A stretch of 64,000 bases of DNA from Lanius collurio (Eukaryota > Chordata > Aves > Passeriformes > Laniidae). A model generated the notes under the pieces. That model was given only the letters and a program-made list of their open reading frames with translations. It was not told the origin of the DNA and did no database searches. The translations under genes and the position numbers were made by a program. Of this stretch, positions 63,884-64,000 are shown piece by piece. The DNA is taken from the NCBI GenBank assembly GCA_020086605.1, contig JACBWW010000020.1:12001332-12065331 (forward strand), in the 5' to 3' direction. Every line of letters begins with the position of its first letter. Within the stretch, counting starts at the first letter, position 1.

Positions 63884-64000
63884 CTGAAAAGTATAAAAAT
63901 ATTTTGAACTCAGGAAAAAAATAAAAAAATGATGTTATTGTACCACGGCAACAAAGCAGATGTTCAGAAAAGAAAGGAAAAAAAAATAAAAGAAATATTT

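Overview
The window is vertebrate nuclear DNA and almost certainly from a songbird. It is AT-rich, has split genes with GT-AG introns, and carries several CR1 retrotransposon relics. One short element joins a tRNA-Ile-like head to a CR1-type tail, as in the passerine SINE family TguSINE1. The ORFs are mostly chance reading frames; the real coding sequence is one multi-exon gene on the minus strand.

Layout. Positions 1-3629 are AT-rich intergenic DNA. Positions 3630-6111 hold a 2.5-kb LTR element on the minus strand: two ~290-bp LTRs, a gag-like fragment just inside the 5' LTR, a GC-rich block, and a stretch that reads as a Y-box-type cold-shock domain plus its flanking VTGPGG segment, without introns. 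Positions 6112 to about 20 kb are gene-free. From there to 23142 lies the probable 3' UTR of the gene. Positions 23143-63883 carry fourteen exons of the 3' half of ARAP2 on the minus strand, so transcription runs from right to left and the 5' half of the gene lies beyond position 64000.

ARAP2 is a PIP3-dependent Arf GAP with the family order SAM, PH, PH, ArfGAP, ankyrin repeats, PH, PH, RhoGAP, RA, PH. The window holds the end of the PH domain before RhoGAP, all of RhoGAP, the RA domain, the last PH domain and a charged C-terminal tail. Together the exons encode 608 residues and every intron phase matches. The RhoGAP has Leu where active family members have the arginine finger, as known for ARAP2.

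The introns hold six CR1 relics, one SINE and a 57-nt tRNA-Arg-like remnant fused to the broken 5' end of one CR1. The strongest candidate for something undescribed is the LTR element with a captured Y-box gene, which has the structure of a retrovirus that has transduced a host mRNA. Both parts are now broken by stops and a frameshift.
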